This document shows, piece by piece, positions 41,015-58,355 of a stretch of DNA of 64,000 nt. Every line of letters begins with the position of its first letter. Within the stretch, counting starts at the first letter, position 1. Below the pieces are notes generated by a model. The model was not told where the DNA came from. It made no database searches and saw only the letters and a program-made list of their open reading frames with translations. The position numbers and the translations under genes are program-made. The stretch is taken from assembly GCF_000283155.1 (NCBI RefSeq), contig NW_004454166.1, positions 14,112,621 through 14,176,620 on the forward strand, read 5' to 3'. Source of the stretch: Ceratotherium simum simum (Eukaryota; Chordata; Mammalia; Perissodactyla; Rhinocerotidae).

Positions 41015-41200
41015 TTTCCTCATTTTAGAAATGTAAGATCTGAACTTCAGTGAGGTTCAGAGAATTGCCCAAAGCAACATAGTGATTTAATTGACATGGG
41101 GAACTCAGGACTATTTGCTTCATTTTGTATCCCAAAGAACTAGAACCAAGCCTGGCACTTGTTAGGCAGTCAACAAATATTTGTTTAATGAAAGGACAAG
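41015..41200. mobile_element. MIR (antisense) then L2 end (sense), intron 2
   Basis: 41015-41115 ('ttcctcattttagaaatgta', 'agagaattgcccaaagcaac') is an antisense MIR. 41140-41200 ('aagcctggcacttgttaggc', 'caacaaatatttgtttaatg') is a sense L2 3' end. Confidence 0.6.
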
Positions 41201-41618
41201 TATTCAGTTATTTGTTAGTTACTTAACCCTTTCTGCTAGTCACATTTGTGTGTGTGCGTGTTCGTTACCTAGCTGCTATTTCCCAGTAATTATGGGAAGA
41301 AGACTCATATATCTTGGTAATAATATACTTTCTCAAATAAAATAAACTTTACATTTGGTCTTATCCATAGACATCATCTTTTGAAAGCATTTTTGAAGGA
41401 CTCAGTGGTGCTTTGATTATTGGAGCCTAGGGAAAATTGGAATACAATGTTAGCTTTATATTATCAAATAAGGTTATTGCATTTTTCAGAACTCACTCAA
41501 GTTTCCTCTAACCTATAATCTACTTCTTCTATGGACAATCATCCTTTTGATCAGTTAATGATAGCCAAAAAAATCACAGCTGAGGCCCTAACCTGCCATT
41601 TTCCTCTGTGACCTGCAG

Positions 41619-41770
41619 GCTCTTTGACACCCGGTACAGCATCCGGGAGAACGGGCAGCTCCTCACCATCCTGAGTGTGGAAGACAGCGATGATGGCATT
41701 TACTGCTGCATAGCCAACAATGGCGTGGGAGGAGATGCTGAGAGTTGTGGAGCTCTGCAAGTGAAGATGA
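41619..41770 (+). CDS. MUSK: MUSK coding exon 3: second half of Ig domain 1
   Basis: 152 nt from an AG acceptor (41617-41618) to a GTGAGT donor (41771). It encodes residues 69 (last base) to 119 plus one base: [20 protein letters not shown], then [20 protein letters not shown], then [10 protein letters not shown]. It includes Leu83 and Ile96, known dimer/LRP4 interface positions in Ig1, and the cysteine set Cys98, Cys99 and Cys112 (canonical Ig pairing plus an extra disulfide). The motif DxGxYxC typical of Ig domains is present. Residues 108-109 are Asp-Ala here, where I recall Ala-Val in human. Confidence 0.96.
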
Positions 41771-41919
41771 GTGAGTGAGAGAGAGACTCATCTATCGATT
41801 CTAAAGTTGACTTGGTACACTTTGAAGCAGGCAGTAAATAGAGCCTCCCATAGATCTGGAGGTTCAGCACTGAGACAAGTTCGAGTTCAAAACACAACAT
41901 TGAGGCAGTTAATTCCACA

Positions 41920-43040
41920 CCCTTATTCCTGCTATCCACCATCACCCTAAAGGCAAGCCTCGTAGTTCTCTCCCCTCTCCATTTTCTTGCCTTTACACAG
42001 CTTTTTATTTGTTCCACCCTGACTTCTGTTACTGGGGAACATCCCCCTAAAATCTTTACCCTGTGCTTTTGAAAGAGTTCCATTACAGCCAAACATCCAT
42101 TTTATCTCTAACCTCTTTGCAGACACTTCTTCTACCCTTTTGCCTTAGTTCAAACTTGATTTTCTTGAGTGAACTTTCTGCTTAAATGGAGGTTGTTTAT
42201 TTTTTCCCCACTTCATGCCTACAAGGCTAACAAATCCTCATGGCTAACCTCCCAGCTCTCACTGCTGCTTTTAAGCCATTATATTTTGAGCTCCTGTGCA
42301 AAATCTTTCCTCTCATGAGGACTTATGCCATTCTGACCATTCTCTCCTCTAACTCTATTCGTCAAGTCGTCTACTCCGTTCCAGGCACTCCCTCATATTT
42401 ATCAAAGACTTTGATTCCAGACTTACTATCTTTCTAACCACCTCTACTCCTGCCGTTGTCCTAATGGATTTTAACAGCCGTGAAACAGAACCACTAGCCA
42501 CTTCATCCTTAACAATTCCTTGACCTCCAAAAGCCCAGTTCTGTGTGCCCTAACTCTTTATCAGTCTAGCCAATCAATGACCTGTCACCCCCAGGAATTG
42601 GACTGTATTTAAAATCTTAAGCTCCGGTATGTCACAATGCGAACATGGACACTTCTATTTCTAGTTCTGTCCAATGAGGGAAGGAGTTTTCTGCACTCAT
42701 GATTTGCCTCTAAATAGAAGGTACAAACTCCATCTTTCTCAGCTAACAACAGAGTCTAGCTCTCTCACTCCTTTACAAAGTTCCCACTGCAAACCATCAC
42801 CAACATGGTCGCGTTCACCTGCCCTTGACCCTTCTCTGTTCTCCCTTCAGTTGACCCCCAGTTAGGACTTCATTTAGTTCTCTCTTCACTTGGTTCTCTC
42901 TCCTACCTGGTGTTGTATCATCAAGCACTCCCTTACCAGCATCCTCAGATCTCATGACCTCCTGGGCTATAAGCACCCACTGCTTTCAAACTGTCAAACT
43001 TTGAATAAAGTAACCTTCATTTTCTCCTCTCTGACCCCAT
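41920..43040 (+). mobile_element. Probable L2/CR1-type LINE remnant, intron 3
   Basis: C/T-rich sense sequence with coding-like ghosts of an L2 endonuclease region (for example 'VYSVPGTPSYLSKTLIPDL' in frame, followed by a broken 'VVL..FN' part). Family assignment is uncertain because of decay. Confidence 0.4.
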
Positions 43041-48535
<5,495 letters not shown>

Positions 48536-48613
48536 CAGAACTTCCCAGCTCTTCCTATTATAAACCATGGAGTTCAGAACTTCCCAGCTCTTCCTATTAT
48601 AAGCCGTGGAGTT
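48536..48613. repeat. 39-bp tandem duplication
   Basis: 48536-48574 and 48575-48613 are head-to-tail copies differing at two positions (aaaccatgg against aagccgtgg), starting 'cagaacttcccagctcttcc'. Both differences are A/G transitions. Confidence 0.97.
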
Positions 48614-48619
48614 AACACC

Positions 48620-48755
48620 ACTGGCTCTCAGTTTTCTCATCTGTAAAGTGGGGTTTCTAGGGAGTATTCAATGAGGTGAGGTGTTGATAGGCTTGGCAGA
48701 GTGTCTGTCTCTTTGTAAAAACTCAGTAAGTGTTGACTGTAAGAATCATTACCTA
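48620..48755 (+). mobile_element. MIR SINE fragment
   Basis: 'ctcagttttctcatctgtaa' followed by 'agtggggtttctagggagta' and 'taaaaactcagtaagtgttg'. It begins just after the tandem duplication. Confidence 0.8.
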
Positions 48756-49967
48756 TTTTTCTGCTTTTCTCTTATCTGATTGATAAAGTGATTGGACTAT
48801 CACACATTGGCACAAATTATATTTCAATTAGAGAAGGCTTAAAGGGTTACCCAGAGCTTACTTTGGTTCCATCCTACTCTGCTTGGGCCAAAATCTATCC
48901 TTTCCCATATCTCTTCCTTCTCAATCACACAGTTTTCTATTAGATCCTTTAAGATTATTTTTATTTCCTAGCTAGAACTTCCTTTCACAGCTTTAACGAT
49001 CTCAATTCCCAAACTTGCTTCTAATTGAGGTAACATACTTTTATTATGTCATTGTATCAATTGCTCATAAAATTTCCATTAACTCCTCATGGGAAAGAAT
49101 GAGGTTGGTGGGAACAGTGGCTGTCAGATGTAAAAAAGATGTATTTTCAGCGTAGTTGCTGTAATTTAATGTCTTCCAATTTACCAATGCTATTTAAAGC
49201 TCAGTATGCAACAACCAGTTGATGTGAATTATTCAGTGCAAAATAAACACACAAACACACTCAGTCACACACTTAGACACATTGAATATCTTCCCGGATT
49301 TAGTGTTTCCTTGAACTATGTATAGAACGATACAGGATTAATGTTATCCACTTGTGTATGATATCATAAAGATTTTCCTCTTCAACATATGAGCTTCTAT
49401 ATAAAATATATAATATTGATTGTTTAGGTCACTGTGGTCATAGATATTCAAATGATTTGCTTAAGCTTTGGCCTAGAGAAAATTATTACAATTCTCAATT
49501 AGTTGGAGTCCAATTATAATTAGTCTTGCCTTGCCATTTTGTTTTGTATCACGCCTATCAGTAAAACTGAATATTGCCTTTTTTCCTAACATTTCAATGG
49601 TCATGCTCATTGCTTTAACAGTTAATGTATGCTAGAGGTTTTATTACACTTGCTAGTATTGAGAGCTCATAATATCATTTAAAGTTACTCTAAGAGTAGG
49701 TAAGATGATCATTTTAGCACACATGTCTATTTCTACTCCATTCTAGTGTCTATTAAAGCAGCCAATAACAGAAAAATAGGTGACATGCTCTGTACCATTG
49801 CTGGTACATTATAAGCATTTAATAAATGGCATCAACTATAATTATCATTATTAGAACATAAAAATTGCAGCAAATCTGTTTTGGCTCTTGAAGCTCTGAA
49901 AGGTTGGTTTCCACCGAAAGAAATAGTTGAGGCATTTCCACAAGATATAATGCAGACATGATCTATT
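48756..49967 (+). other. MUSK intron 5, nothing recognised
   Basis: No repeat or exon called. Confidence 0.45.
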
Positions 49968-49981
49968 TAAAAGAAGGGCCA

Positions 49982-50226
49982 GGGGGCCAGCCCCCGTGGT
50001 GTAGTGGTTAAGTGCGCGCGCTCCGCTGCCGGCGGCCCGGGTTCAGATCCCGGGTGCGCACAGATGCACCGCTTGTCAGGCCATGCTGTGTCCCATATAA
50101 AGTGGAGGAAGACCGGCTTGGATGTTAGCCCAGGGCCAGTCTTCTTCAGCAAAAAGAGGAGGATTGGCATGGATGTTAGCTCAGGGCTGATCTTCCTCAC
50201 AAAAAAAACAAATAAATAAAAATAAA
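49982..50226 (+). mobile_element. ERE SINE (copy 5)
   Basis: Sense ERE: 'ggggccagcccccgtggtgt' head, A box 'tggtgtagtgg', B-box-like 'ggttcagatcc', body ending in an A-rich AAATAAAT tail. A perfect 14-bp target-site duplication 'taaaagaagggcca' lies at 49968-49981 and 50227-50240, which suggests a relatively recent insertion. Confidence 0.97.
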
Positions 50227-50240
50227 TAAAAGAAGGGCCA

Positions 50241-50824
50241 ATTCAACCTACAACACAGAGGAGGTGAAAAAGCAACCGATAGGCGATCGGAAGAACCCCA
50301 AAATTGCCTGCAAATGACTGCTAGCTTGGCAATGGTGAGGGCTGAGGATGAGGCTGGGTAGCAGTCAGTGGGGGCATATAAAAAAAAAATTTGTTATGTA
50401 TTGTGTCAGTAACTCTGCAAACTAGTTTGAGCAAATTAGCATGAGAACTCCCTAAGTGCCATTTGATGCTGGGCTACACTTATCACAAGTGGGTATGTCA
50501 GGAAAAGTCAGGGCCTTTTCTGCCATTGCTAGCTTCTAATGAAGATAAGCATGCCAGACCATGGATTTGGTACAGCGTGTTCACTAACTCTTAGCTGCCA
50601 CAACAAACGTGAAAAAACACCCTTCAACACAGAAGCAAAACTCCCTTTCTAGAATGCCATCCTCAGGCTGCTGGATCTCTAGAATGGTAATGCAAAGATA
50701 TTCTGCCCTTCTGACTTGTCTTAAAAGGTTCAAACAGTGACACACAAAATTACTGATGGAACCATCCAACTCAAGCATAATCAAATGTGGATATCTTTCT
50801 AAAAAGATGAACAATGGGATGGCT
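50241..50824 (+). other. MUSK intron 5, nothing recognised
   Basis: No repeat or exon called. Confidence 0.45.
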
Positions 50825-50990
50825 AACATTTTAAAATGCTAAATGCTCTACATGGATTATTTCATTTAACCTTCACTAACAGTCGGTGAGGAAGGTCCAA
50901 TCATTGTGCCAGTTTAAGAAAGTGAGGAACAGAGGGGATAACTAACTCACTCAAGGCTGCACAGATAGAGGTGTCTAAAAAACTGAGTAA
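50825..50990 (-). mobile_element. MIR SINE, antisense
   Basis: 'tggattatttcatttaacct', 'aagaaagtgaggaacagagg' and 'cactcaaggctgcacagata' follow the complement of MIR. Confidence 0.75.
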
Positions 50991-51259
50991 TGCTGAATAC
51001 TGTCTCTTCTACTAAAGAACAAGATAATCATGTGTGACATTATCAGGGGTAGTGTCAGATTGGGGATGAGGGAAGGAGCCAAAATTCTGTAAATGATGGA
51101 GAATGGGAGCTGAAAAAACAAGAGACTGTGGGTGTAGACAAATTTTTCAATAAATTTGGCAGAGAAAAGAAGAGTCAAAAAACTGAGCAGTAGCTGGAGG
51201 TATATGTGGCAAAAGATGGTGTTGTTTTGCAAGAATTCTCTTTCAAAAAGATTGAAAGG

Positions 51260-51500
51260 GGGCTGGCCCAGTGGCATAGTGGTTAAGTTCATGCGCTCCC
51301 GCTTTGGCGGCCCCGGGTTCGCAGGTTCAAATCCCAGGCTCGGACAGAGGCACCACACATCAAGCCATGCAGTGGGGGCGTCCCACATACAAAATACAGG
51401 AAGATGAGCACAGATGTTAGCTCAGGGCCAATCTTCCTCAGCAAAAGGAGGAGGATTGGCAACAGATGTTAGCTCAGGGCCAAACTTCCTCACACACACA
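51260..51500 (+). mobile_element. ERE SINE (copy 6)
   Basis: Sense ERE: 'ggggctggcccagtggcata' with A box 'tggcatagtgg', B-box-like 'ggttcaaatcc', two 'gatgttagctcagggccaa' body repeats, and an AC-rich tail. The flanks 'aaaaagattgaaagg' and 'aaaaagatcggaagg' are a target-site duplication with two mismatches. Confidence 0.95.
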
Positions 51501-51660
51501 CAAAAAGATCGGAAGGTTAAAATTGAAAATGTTAAGAAAGAGCCCAGAGAGAAGGAGAATTTGAACATATGAGAGAGGGGGAATTTTCAAGGGAACATGA
51601 TGCTTGAGAAGCTAAAGGGATGTATTCAAGGCACAAGCGGAGCAATAAACTTTATACAGC

Positions 51661-51775
51661 GGGTGACCACATGTCCCGGGTTGCCCAGGACAGTTCTGGT
51701 TTACACCTGTTGTCCTGGAATAATTATTAATAGAGGCCTTCTTTTACTTCCAAAAGTATCCAGGCTTCGATGATA
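51661..51775. mobile_element. Possible MER-type DNA transposon fragment
   Basis: 'gtgaccacatgtcccgggtt' then 'gcccaggacagttctggttt' is the end motif of a 'gtcccggtttgcc' MER-type element. Tentative. Confidence 0.4.
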
Positions 51776-52899
51776 AATTACCTGAGCACTGTACTTACAC
51801 AGGAAGAGGAAACTTCCTTCCTGTAACAGGAAGAAAGGAGAAAAGGGGGGTATTCCCATATGAGTTCCTAAATTTGGTGGATGGAATTTAAGAATGCTCT
51901 GTTCTGATGGTCTCTATTTCCTCTAGGAAGCAGAAAGTAAGGTTATCTTCTGAAAATACTTCTGTAAAGGGGGGCAAGGGGATGAGGAGAGTGGAAAGGT
52001 TTTAAAATAGCTGTGGGGAATGGGAGAGATGACTCACAAAGGAAGCTAAGATTGCCTGGCAACTTTAAGGTTTTAGTAGAGAAGGGGACTGGAAATATGG
52101 AATGGCATCAATTTGCATAGTTGCAAGGTTTTATTCCCAGCATTGCTCAGCAGTACAGGTATAAGTTCAGAAAAAGTAGAAAGCTAAATCTAAAGGCAAG
52201 ATATAAGCATTGGAGTTTTGCCAGGAAGGAAAATAGGACAAAGGATTTGAGAATACTGCAAGAGAATGGTTGAAGTGATGAGTCATGGAGTCTTTATGTA
52301 CCAAATACACAAACCTGAGATTAAACACTTATAGCTCCAGCAATAAGACAGACAAGATAATATGAAAATCTTCCTACTACAAACACTCAGAAATGCTGGG
52401 CTAGTTGTATAACTCATAAGAATAAAGTGTAAATATCCAGAAGCTGGGAATGAATAGGAATTGATAAAACAGAGCAGAGAACTCATGAGCTGGTTCCTCA
52501 TTGTCCTGGAAGTAATGAAAGAGGTGTCCACCTCTATAACCTAGAAGACGGGGTTTAAGACTCTTAAAGGGACAAGAGACAGGGCTTGGGCCCCTGTGAA
52601 TGTTAGCACTGAGACTCTTGCCTAAAGCCAAGAATCACAGATGTGAAAAGATGGGCCAGAAAAATTCCATCCACTGGCACAGAAAGACAACACAGAGCCT
52701 TGTCTATCTCTTCATGAGAAGAGAAACCAAGTCTTCTTATGAATGAATATTCAACACTCGGGGTTATATATCATATAGGTTTGATTTTGAATTCATACTG
52801 CCAACACTGCCATTGGTCCCAAGCCAAAAATTTAATAACGACAAAAAAAGAAATACCTTACCCACGTTACATAGGATTTTCATAGATAAAACCACACTG
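51776..52899 (+). other. MUSK intron 5, nothing firm
   Basis: Purine-rich sequence. The right part (from about 52600) may already be LINE sequence. No exon. Confidence 0.4.
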
Positions 52900-54400
52900 A
52901 GGATGAGTTCACAATGCAAAATTATAGCATCCACAGGAAACAACCTGCCTTAAGTGAGTTAGCTGACACAATATGCAAAGGGACTAAAACCCCAGGAAAT
53001 TCATTTAAAAACACAATATAATAGAGACCTTAAAATAAATATGTTTACACTATTGAAAGACACAAAAGGAGGAACAAAAAACCAAGAAAAATACATTAGG
53101 AAGAAGAAAAGCAGTTCTGATAAAGAATTAAATATAATTTTAACAAATGAAAAATATAATGCTAGACATTAAGTTCAGTGGATGAGTAATGGTATATTAG
53201 GGATAAAGAGGCAATCCACACCTTTGAAGTCAGTTCTTTAGAATTTAGAATTCAGGGCAGAGAGATAAAAGAGATGAGAAATATGAAATTGAATTTAGGA
53301 AATAATAGAGGATATAAGTTACAGAGAGAATAGAGAAAATCTGAGGCTGTACTCAAAAGTATAATGACTGAGAACTTGCCAAAATTGAAGAAAAACAAAT
53401 CTTCAAGTATGAGAAGCACACCAAGTCCCAATCAGTAAAAATAAAGAGCAGATATATAAATAATGTCACATCCAGATACATCATTATGAATACCAAAGAC
53501 AAAGAAATTATCTTAAAATATTGAGGAAAAGACAGATTGCTTACAAAGGACAAACAATTATAACGACAGCAATAGAGAGGATATGGGGAAACCAGCATTT
53601 TCCTTTATTCTTACAATTTGGTATAGCCTAGTGGAGGTCTTCTGTGTTTTTTTTTTTTTCAATAAAAGTCAAACTTTAAAATGTGTATAGATTTCTCTCA
53701 AAAATTTAACTTCTCCTAATTTATCTAAAGGAATTATTTACACAAGTCTATGTTGAATATTATCACAAAGTTGTATATCATAGTAAAAATTTTAAATGAA
53801 TTTAAATTTGCATTAATAGGAGACTGACAAAATATGTGATTAAATTCCACGCAGCCATTAAAAAGAATAAGATTGATCTCTATGTACTAACTTCTAAAAA
53901 TATTCACCATATATGTGACCTTGGTCTGTTTCCCATCTCTAAGGCTCAGTTTCCTCCTCTTTAAAATAGGATAAAAAACAGCACCTACGTCTTATGTTGT
54001 TGCGATGATTAGATGAATTAATATAGGCACACCACAAACATTATATAATTATTTGCTGTTTTTATTATTATGTCATTTATTTAATAAGTACTTATACAGT
54101 GCTTACCATGTGTAAAGTACTGTTCTATTTCTTTAGAAATATTAACTCATTACAAATGTTAATGTATTCCTAAGTGAAAAAGTGAGTTAAAGCACAGTAT
54201 GTTATATATTATAATATTAAAGTATACACACCAAACTCTTAACAGTCATCATCTCTGTGTATAGAATTATATGGGGAGGTTAACTTCTTCTATCATATAC
54301 TTTATATAGTTCTAGACTTTTTGAACTTTTATAAAAAGACCTTTATAATTATAAAGAATTAATACATGTATTTATGCTTTGGGAAAAATTATTTCTTCCA
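52900..54400 (+). mobile_element. L1/HAL1-type LINE, sense, interrupted by a MIR
   Basis: An A-rich ORF1-like part ('gaacttgccaaaattgaaga', 'aagtatgagaagcacaccaa', 'aataccaaagacaaagaaat') is followed by a 3' part ('cacgcagccattaaaaagaa') and a 3' end after the MIR ('ctcttaacagtcatcatctc', 'tttttgaacttttataaaaa'). The direct passage from ORF1-like to 3' sequence suits a HAL1-type or deleted L1. Confidence 0.6.
53922..54065 (+). mobile_element. MIR SINE inside the LINE
   Basis: 'ggctcagtttcctcctcttt' then 'aaaataggataaaaaacagc' and 'tgcgatgattagatgaatta'. Confidence 0.8.
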
Positions 54401-55709
54401 AATATTGTACTATTTTGATAAAGTGGCATCAATCTTTCTGTTTATCAGTTTGATATATTATTTTTGAAGTTCTGTTGCTCCATTCTGCTCTAGAACAAAA
54501 TCAAGGATGGGAAAAGTTTTGTCACAGGCAATCGAACTCTGTGTTGATTGGAAATTCACAACACTTGACTATTAGCTGAATACTGTTGGGGATGGGGTCC
54601 TGATGAACAGAACATGGAACTTGCCATTTCCTTAGGGGGGAATCAGTCCATAAAGATAGCAAGCTTGAGGCCTGCAAGAGGAAGTAAGGGAGCCACCTAG
54701 ATGGAGTAGGAAATGAAGGGGTTCAGAGAGCTGCAGCTGCTGGTGGATTCTTTCCCCCTTTGACTCTTCTTTCTTACTTATGGGCAGAAACCTCAAATTT
54801 ATGATTCTGTGGTGGCCTGGAGGATCCAACACTAAAATTTGATTTGGGTTCTGATTTCTCAATAAACATTTTCTACACTTGGTTGGGTGTTACTGATTCA
54901 TAAAATAAAATAAATGTAAGTTCCCATAGAAAAGTGAAGCTCTGCCAGGTGAGAACTGTAGAGGTATACTGATTTGACATTGGCAGGGAATTCTCTGTGG
55001 TTTCCCAAATTCCGTAGTCACCTGGAATGCAGAAAAGAGTTGTCAATCTCACAACTGTGGAGGCTCTTCCTTTGGAAAGATTAAGCCTTGTCTCAGGTAT
55101 CTCTGTGACGATGAGCTTTAGGATGGGTTTCATGGCAGGATGTGGTGAGGTCCAGAGAAATCTACATATCATATTTCATATTCTACGATGTTCATTTTTT
55201 CATATTTTACCACATCTGGGATGCATCTCAGAGTCATTGGTTTCATATAATCAACATTGACTGTTTTGTTTTTCTTTGTAGTGCATTTTAACATCTCTGA
55301 AATTGAGGTTTCTCTTACCCCTCTTAAAGGCAATCACACCTGGCCTGTGGCCTCTGCCCACTAGCAAAGATCATTCCTTAGCTGTCTTCAAATATGAGAA
55401 CGAACATACAATGATAAAGATAAATCAATCATATTGGCTTATAAAGATTTCCTTATATTTTACTAGAACCATTTCTTCCACTTGAGATCATTTCTGTTAC
55501 TTAGTTCCTCACAGAGATGAAAGCATCATTTTAAGTAGCATGATTCCAGGTAGCCTTTTTCTCCCCAACAATTATATTTGCTGCATATTAGTTTTGTTAT
55601 GTTGAAAACAGAGACACAGCGACTTTTCAGTGCCTTATACAAAGAATTCTCTTCTAAGTCATTGGACAGTCTTGTCTGTTTCTCCAATCTACTTCATGTT
55701 CCACTTTAG
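54401..55709 (+). other. MUSK intron 5, nothing recognised
   Basis: Minus-strand frames of 76-99 codons have no domain. The last 40 bases are pyrimidine-rich and precede the candidate exon. Confidence 0.45.
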
Positions 55710-55826
55710 ATATGGTGTGTATCCAAAGAACGATCCACACCGTTTCTATTACGTATCGTTACTGGAAGATAGACACTGGTGGGAGAGCGATACGACAGTG
55801 CAATGCGCCATGTGCTGATTTGAGTG
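55710..55826 (+). other. Candidate in-frame cassette exon, unproven
   Basis: A 117-nt segment preceded by a pyrimidine-rich tract and AG (55708-55709) and followed by GTAGGG (55827). Entered in phase 1, as left by MUSK exon 5, it is open for 39 codons and exits in phase 1, so inclusion would keep the reading frame. The predicted residues begin DMVCIQRTIHTVSITYRYWK and include two cysteines (NAPC region). I recognise no domain and do not recall such an exon in MUSK. Seven CpGs fall within 55731-55807, unusual for this AT-rich intron. The donor is weak, and a chance open segment is a real alternative. Confidence 0.15.
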
Positions 55827-57592
55827 GTAGGGCTGGAGTTTTCAAGGAGAGGCTGCCAACATGGCTGCTTTGGATGACCTCTGAAGTGCAAGATTCTGAT
55901 TTTACTTTCCTGTTTTTGCCCAGAGGGATATTCACCCTTAAAAAAAATATGTTTAATCAATACCACACCACAGAAATTAAACACTTTTAATATGATCATA
56001 TAATTCTTGTTTTTATAGCCAGAGAGGTTGTTTGTTATGAGTTTTTTAATCATTGGAAAAGATCCATTAAAAAATTTACACATATATAACTTTTTATATT
56101 TCTCTTGTATTCTTACATATTTTCCTTATATTCTTTGACTTAACTACTACGAAATGATTTATTTATTTGGAGTTATGTGTGGACCATATTATTACCTCCT
56201 GTGCATATCACATTCAGATGAATCCTGCTTTGTGTACAGAAACTGGTTGAGTGTAGAATACTTAAGACTCAAAACAGATGGATGTTGGAGGGTACTGGGC
56301 TCCCTGTTGATTGCATTTTCTATTACCTTGTTTACCCTTGGAGCTTTAAGCCATTAAGAAACAAATTGGGTAGAAGTGAAGCTGGAACCAAGGGAGGGTT
56401 CTCAGTCAGCCATCACCAGTGGGAAGAGGTGGCTTGGCACCAGCACAAAGCTGCAAATAAGAGCCCTAGAAGCAGACCAAGAACAAGAACAGAGCCCTTC
56501 TAGGTAGAGGGTTATTATAGGCTTGCCTAATGTTTAAACAACTCCTCATTTGCAGGGGGTCTCCAAAGCAGAACCCTGTCTCAACACTTGGGAGAGCCAT
56601 ACTGGGGAGTGAGGACAGAAGGTGAGCCATTTGGCAGATTCAAGTGACCTCAGTGCATGAGTCTCTATCACTTGTCTGGGCACTTGAGTGCTGTCAGTCC
56701 ATTTCTCTGCAGTCTGAAAGGCTTCACCTCCTATCCTTAGGGCTGACCTGGTCTATCAGATTCTTTTTTTTTTTTTTTTTGAAGATTTTTTGCAGACGTA
56801 TGTAGTTATCTAAGACAACAAGCAGAATTCCAAAAGACCAAAACAAATCATTTTATATACAAAATATACATACATATGATGATATATCCATATGATGTCC
56901 CAGAGGCAAATGTCAATAGATCTAACTATAAGAGATCAGCACTGTTTCCAAAAACATTAGACTTCTGGCTGACTTCTTTCCTAGAGATCAGATTTCCTTT
57001 TGCATCTAGAAAAGTGGAAGCAATCGTGTAATGTTTACACAACATTTGATTTGCTTTTTCCTTTGTTTGTGCTGCAGCTCTTAACATGACAAATGCCACA
57101 GAGAGAGGTATTTAAAACCCTAGTGTGTGCTGTGCTCGCAGTTCGCAGTTTTAATAAAATTTGCAGTGGTCCTAGTTCCCGGCATCAATTCTACCTGTTT
57201 GATGCCACTAACAGGTTTGATTTGCTGTCATGAGTACATTGTGTATTTCAAAACCAAACAAAAGAAAAAGATGCAAACCTTCGATATCCCCGGGGGCCAT
57301 GCTGGGGAAAATTAAATCTGCATGATAAATAGGACGCATGTTCTAAAAGAAGAGTTTGACCCATTGATTCCAACTTAGGGGATATTATGTTGCATTCTCA
57401 TCTAAAAAGTTCTGTAGTGCTTTGTAGAAGCAATGGTCAAGTGATCCTTTAGCGGAAGAGTTGTCAGTAAAGTTCTCTAAGGAAAAAAAAAAGTTATATA
57501 ATGATTATTGCACTGAATAGGTAATACTTCAAGTTAAAGAAGAGTTAGGCTCTCTTTAATTACAGGTTTGAAGAAAAATGTGCTTCCAAGAT
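55827..57592 (+). other. MUSK intron 5, mostly unassigned
   Basis: A run of 17 T lies at 56764-56780. The part 57000-57320 is non-repetitive with several CpGs near its right end. No exon recognised. Confidence 0.4.
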
Positions 57593-57648
57593 TTGTCTTA
57601 AATTGTTTAAGACAATTGAATAGTTGAATATAATGTTGACATTATATT
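57593..57648. repeat. Two adjacent small hairpins
   Basis: 57593-57602 pairs with 57606-57615 (ttgtcttaaa, tttaagacaa) around 3 nt. 57627-57635 pairs with 57640-57648 (aatataatg, cattatatt) around 4 nt. Both are perfect but AT-rich. Confidence 0.85.
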
Positions 57649-57784
57649 ATTTGAAATGAAAAGTTATTGTGACCTGAAATATGCATACTCTAATTGGAGT
57701 AAGCTTTCATTTCTAGTTTTTAGGCATTAAACTGCGATGCACAATTTCAAACATATACACAAAACAGGAAAAGTTCTTTCTCTT

Positions 57785-57880
57785 TAATGCATTCATTCAG
57801 CCAATAAAGATTCATTGAGTGCTATTCCAGGCACTGTGTGAGAGAGATACCGCCATCCCTTCACTGGGCTTAATTTCAAA
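57785..57880 (-). mobile_element. L2 LINE 3' end, antisense
   Basis: 'attcattcagccaataaaga' then 'ttcattgagtgctattccag' and 'gcactgtgtgagagagatac'. Confidence 0.7.
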
Positions 57881-58074
57881 ATATCACTATTTTGAATCAG
57901 GCAAAGATTATCACGGAAAGCTGTTATAACTCTATGGCATTATGGAATTTGAATAATATTACATCCAGTTATTTCCTTCAGAAATCAAATGTATAACTTT
58001 CAAATTTTAATTAGTATATTCATTTCCATGAATGTTAAATATACAAGGCATGATTTTTGGAGAGAACTTAATGC

Positions 58075-58355
58075 ACTGGCTAATAACGTGGGCTCTAGAC
58101 TCTCGAGAAAACTGCATGAGCTCCAGAATCTGGAGTCAACTTCCTGAGTTCAAATGCTGGCTCCACTACTTACGACCTGTGTAACTTTAGACAGGTTACT
58201 TAGTCTCTTTGTGCCTCAGTTTCCCCACCTGTAAAATCAGGTTAATAATACTGTCTACCTCATAAGTTGTAGAAGGATAAACTTAGCTAATATATTTAAA
58301 GCTCTTACAAGAGTGTGTGGCACAGAGTAATCACTCAAATAATAGTTATCAATGT
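58075..58355 (+). mobile_element. MIR SINE, near full length
   Basis: 'gggctctagactctcgagaa', 'caaatgctggctccactact', 'gtgcctcagtttccccacct' and 'gtgtggcacagagtaatcac' in consensus order, with a short duplication-like extra segment near 58105-58130. Confidence 0.88.

Noticed and set aside
50975..51388. 137-codon minus-strand open frame
   Set aside because: Mostly antisense to ERE copy 6 and flanking intron.
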